Below, piece after piece: positions 61,656 to 64,000 of a stretch of DNA of 64,000 bases. The notes under the pieces were generated by a model that ran no database searches, was not told where the DNA came from, and saw nothing but the letters and a program-made list of their open reading frames with translations. Source of the DNA: Hofstenia miamia (lineage: Eukaryota; Xenacoelomorpha; Acoela). The stretch is taken from contig SCFE01000050.1 of assembly GCA_004352715.1 (NCBI GenBank), positions 1,663,108-1,727,107 on the forward strand, written 5' to 3'. The first letter of the stretch is position 1; each line of letters starts with the position of its first letter. The position numbers were made by a program, and so were the translations under genes.

Positions 61656-64000
61656 TGAAGGACACTTTGTGAAATATAAAAATGCATATGCATTTATGGC
61701 AACAGTGCTATTTTTTACAGCACAAATTGAAAGGTCATGTAATGAAAAACCTTCTGAAAATGTCAACAAGCAATGACCACTTAAAATACTTATTGATCTG
61801 GCAAAGCAACACACCTAAATTATCAATGCAATTATAAAACTGAAGATGTGTCATATTTTTGCTAAGTGATAAAATTTGTTTTCATCAATGTTTCTGTTAA
61901 TATTAGATAAATATTTTGTTTATTCTTATTTTTAAATATATTTGATAACGGTTTTGTAATCACTTTCACTGAATTTTAGGCAGCCATTCACTCACTTCTT
62001 GAAATTTGAATTATTATATTTTATTATGGAAAAAATTCACAAATATAATTCAGTAATTTATTTGTAGATTTCCATTATATTATTGTGGGGTCAGGGGCAA
62101 AAAAATTAATTGCACCCTTAGACATTTCTCTAGCAGAACCTGTGCCTTCCACATTGACAAACATTGAAAACACACATGTGCACACATATTTATTATTTCT
62201 ATTATATATTACATAATTTGTTTGTAGTTTAATTCTAATTTTTAGCAAATATATTGCTTTGATTCTTCTTTCTTTTCACTACTTGGTTGTTCCCTTGAGT
62301 ACATAAATATCCTTTGCCATTTATGCAAACTAGGTTTGACATAAATTTTCCTTTGACAAAGTTACTGTTAGTGTGGCATAATCCATCAGAAGCCATGTTT
62401 GGTCAAAGTAAGAAAAAAGATGGAAGTAACTAAGACTAAAATGTAATAATGATTAAATTGTAAAACACATGGTTATGATAGATTATTTAATTTGTAAAAT
62501 ATTTTAAGCAGTTTGATACTTAAATTAACTTGACAGTATTTGACAAAAACTAAGATGACCAAACAGCATTACTAATTAATGCTGACATTGCATAATTAAA
62601 AGCAGAACTAGAAACATGAGGGAAAACTTTAAACAAGACTCAATCAACAGCTACTAGTCAAGTGTTTGATTATTTACTTAAATGTGGTATAAATATACAC
62701 TGATTGTTAGAATGATTGATGAACGAATTTTATTTGGATTTACTTCGTTACTTATTGTCAGGTTATTTATTAGTTTCATAGAAAGCTAAACATTCAAGCA
62801 CTAGAGTAATCATACAGTGGTCCCCGAATACATTTAAAGGAATTCTGGAGCAGCCTCACAATCAGCTATTCAACAGTGGTGTGGGCAGTAGCTGTAGATT
62901 TCTCGATGTGCTTATAGGTCACAAATACGGACAGGGATTTTTATCAGTTATAGCTTTCCTATCACTCATTGCTCGCAGATTATTATGATTATATTTAAGT
63001 TGCTCTACATGTTTATTTATTCAATGTTTATTCTTGTAGTTGACCATCGACTGAATTACGAATTAACTTTATTGCCGACTGCATTGATTGTTCACATGTA
63101 CGGAGGGCTAGCATGTATTACTATATCTGTAGGGCTATTACATGTGAGGAACAATAACAAGCTGAAGCATCACGGTTACGTTATTTCCTTTTATTTACTA
63201 AATCATAATAACAAGAACAATCAATGCATTAAATTATTAAGTTATCACACACACACACACTATCACTGACTTAACCATCCACGCACTGATTCATCCAATG
63301 ATTTCCACTGCGGAGTTCAAGTAAAAGCTGAAACTGCTGCCAATAACGATGTCTCTGGAAGCACATAGCACAGCGTCGGGTTTTGACCCTGTCTTCCATC
63401 TATTACTCTCGATCTAAATAAACTGTGATTAGTTAAGCATTTAATAAAGGGAATGCAGATTAATTTAGTTAATTAACTACACACTCAATTAGTTAGAGAG
63501 AATTAGGAGTCTGTCATACTTTAACCTGAAAAGTAGTTAGTTACTCTTAAATACTCGCAATAACTGTATTGGCAAGATTCTGCAAGAATCACGGCGGTGA
63601 TTCTAGTGAACAAGAAAACATGGTTAAACTATTTCTCCATTTACAGATGTTTGGGTGTCTTATATACAATGCGTATTTACCATATTTACCAACATGAAAA
63701 CAACTAGTCAACATGAAAAGCGTGTGATCTGGCCAATAAATAACAACAACTACTGACTGATGTTACATTGAACTTAATCCCTTGGTTAATGGGGCAGAAT
63801 TACATTGTGTCATGATTTCATGAACAATAGATAAAATAGATATAACCTCATTTCCTTGTTTAGTAAATTAAACAATAATTAACAATTGATTAATGTATAC
63901 ATATGTTAATCTCTTCTTCTTTGATCACTGGTGATACAAGTTTTTTCTATCAAATCAAAGGCATCAGATTAACAATTCATTATATAGTTAGACAGTGTAT
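61656..64000. other. No gene recognised; (CA)n and second 90-bp repeat copy
   Basis: AT-rich DNA. tacagtggtccccg at about 62814 looks like a Tc1/mariner terminus without partner. A short (CA)n run is at 63245-63260. The frame 62985-63269 lacks an ATG start and a domain. AATAAA-like words at about 63415-63450 cannot be tied to a gene. Confidence 0.45.
63586..63675. repeat. 90-bp dispersed repeat, copy 2
   Basis: Same orientation and length as 60543-60632. Upstream and downstream sequences differ, so only this block is shared. Confidence 0.8.

Noticed and set aside
62985-63269. 94-residue plus-strand frame resembling a membrane segment
   Set aside because: No ATG at its start and no recognised domain; hydrophobicity follows from AT-rich codons.
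1-64000. CRISPR arrays, prokaryotic operons, tRNA and rRNA genes
   Set aside because: No regularly spaced repeats, no Shine-Dalgarno-linked gene strings and no tRNA A/B-box cloverleaf or rRNA core seen; the sequence is clearly eukaryotic.

Overview
The window looks like a piece of a strongly AT-rich invertebrate animal genome. The reasons are long introns with TTTAG/GTAA splice signals, sparse genes, (TA)n microsatellites and many decayed eukaryotic transposons (hAT-, piggyBac-, Tc1/mariner-, non-LTR- and Ty3/gypsy-type). The species cannot be fixed from sequence alone. An AT-rich cnidarian, flatworm or arthropod would all fit. Five long N-gaps, three isolated Ns and a leftover Tn5 adapter show that this is a draft short-read scaffold.

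Layout. 1-4.3 kb: a hAT-type MITE inside a segment present twice, each copy running into a gap. 7.2-8.5 kb (minus): an intronless gene for a 443-residue secreted Cys-containing protein. 10.1-15.7 kb: a mariner-like transposase relic, then a 5'-truncated non-LTR retrotransposon whose ORF ends in two C2H2 fingers and a (TAA)n tail. 17.5-19.4 kb: a 600-bp tandem duplication carrying piggyBac-like MITEs, and a deleted mariner with intact TIRs. 21.7-48.7 kb (minus): the main finding, a long gene made of a signal-peptide exon, a 498-bp Cys-rich exon and an array of 33-51-bp symmetrical micro-exons. All its introns are phase 1, and the later exons encode a Ser/Thr-rich mucin-like chain. An opposite-strand intact ORF of 573 residues (43.1-44.8 kb), from a widespread uncharacterised invertebrate family, lies in one intron. 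A deleted Tc1-like element lies in another. 49-64 kb: microsatellites, nested hAT-like elements, a CR1/jockey-like RT C-terminus, a mariner transposase relic, a degenerate Ty3/gypsy integrase and a 244-bp piggyBac-like MITE.

How the parts relate. The only host-like genes supported are the two secreted-protein genes; everything else coding is mobile or probably mobile. In the micro-exon gene, a genomic triplication (32-39 kb) has duplicated a pair of micro-exons with no base change in the exons, so the protein has lengthened by 24 codons through DNA duplication. Both secreted-protein genes have AG directly before the ATG, which could mean leader trans-splicing or an intron ending at the start codon.

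Limits. Splice sites were read by eye, and no alignment, GC calculation or database search was run. The 3' end of the micro-exon gene was not found and may lie in the 1-kb gap at 21909-22908 or below 21736.
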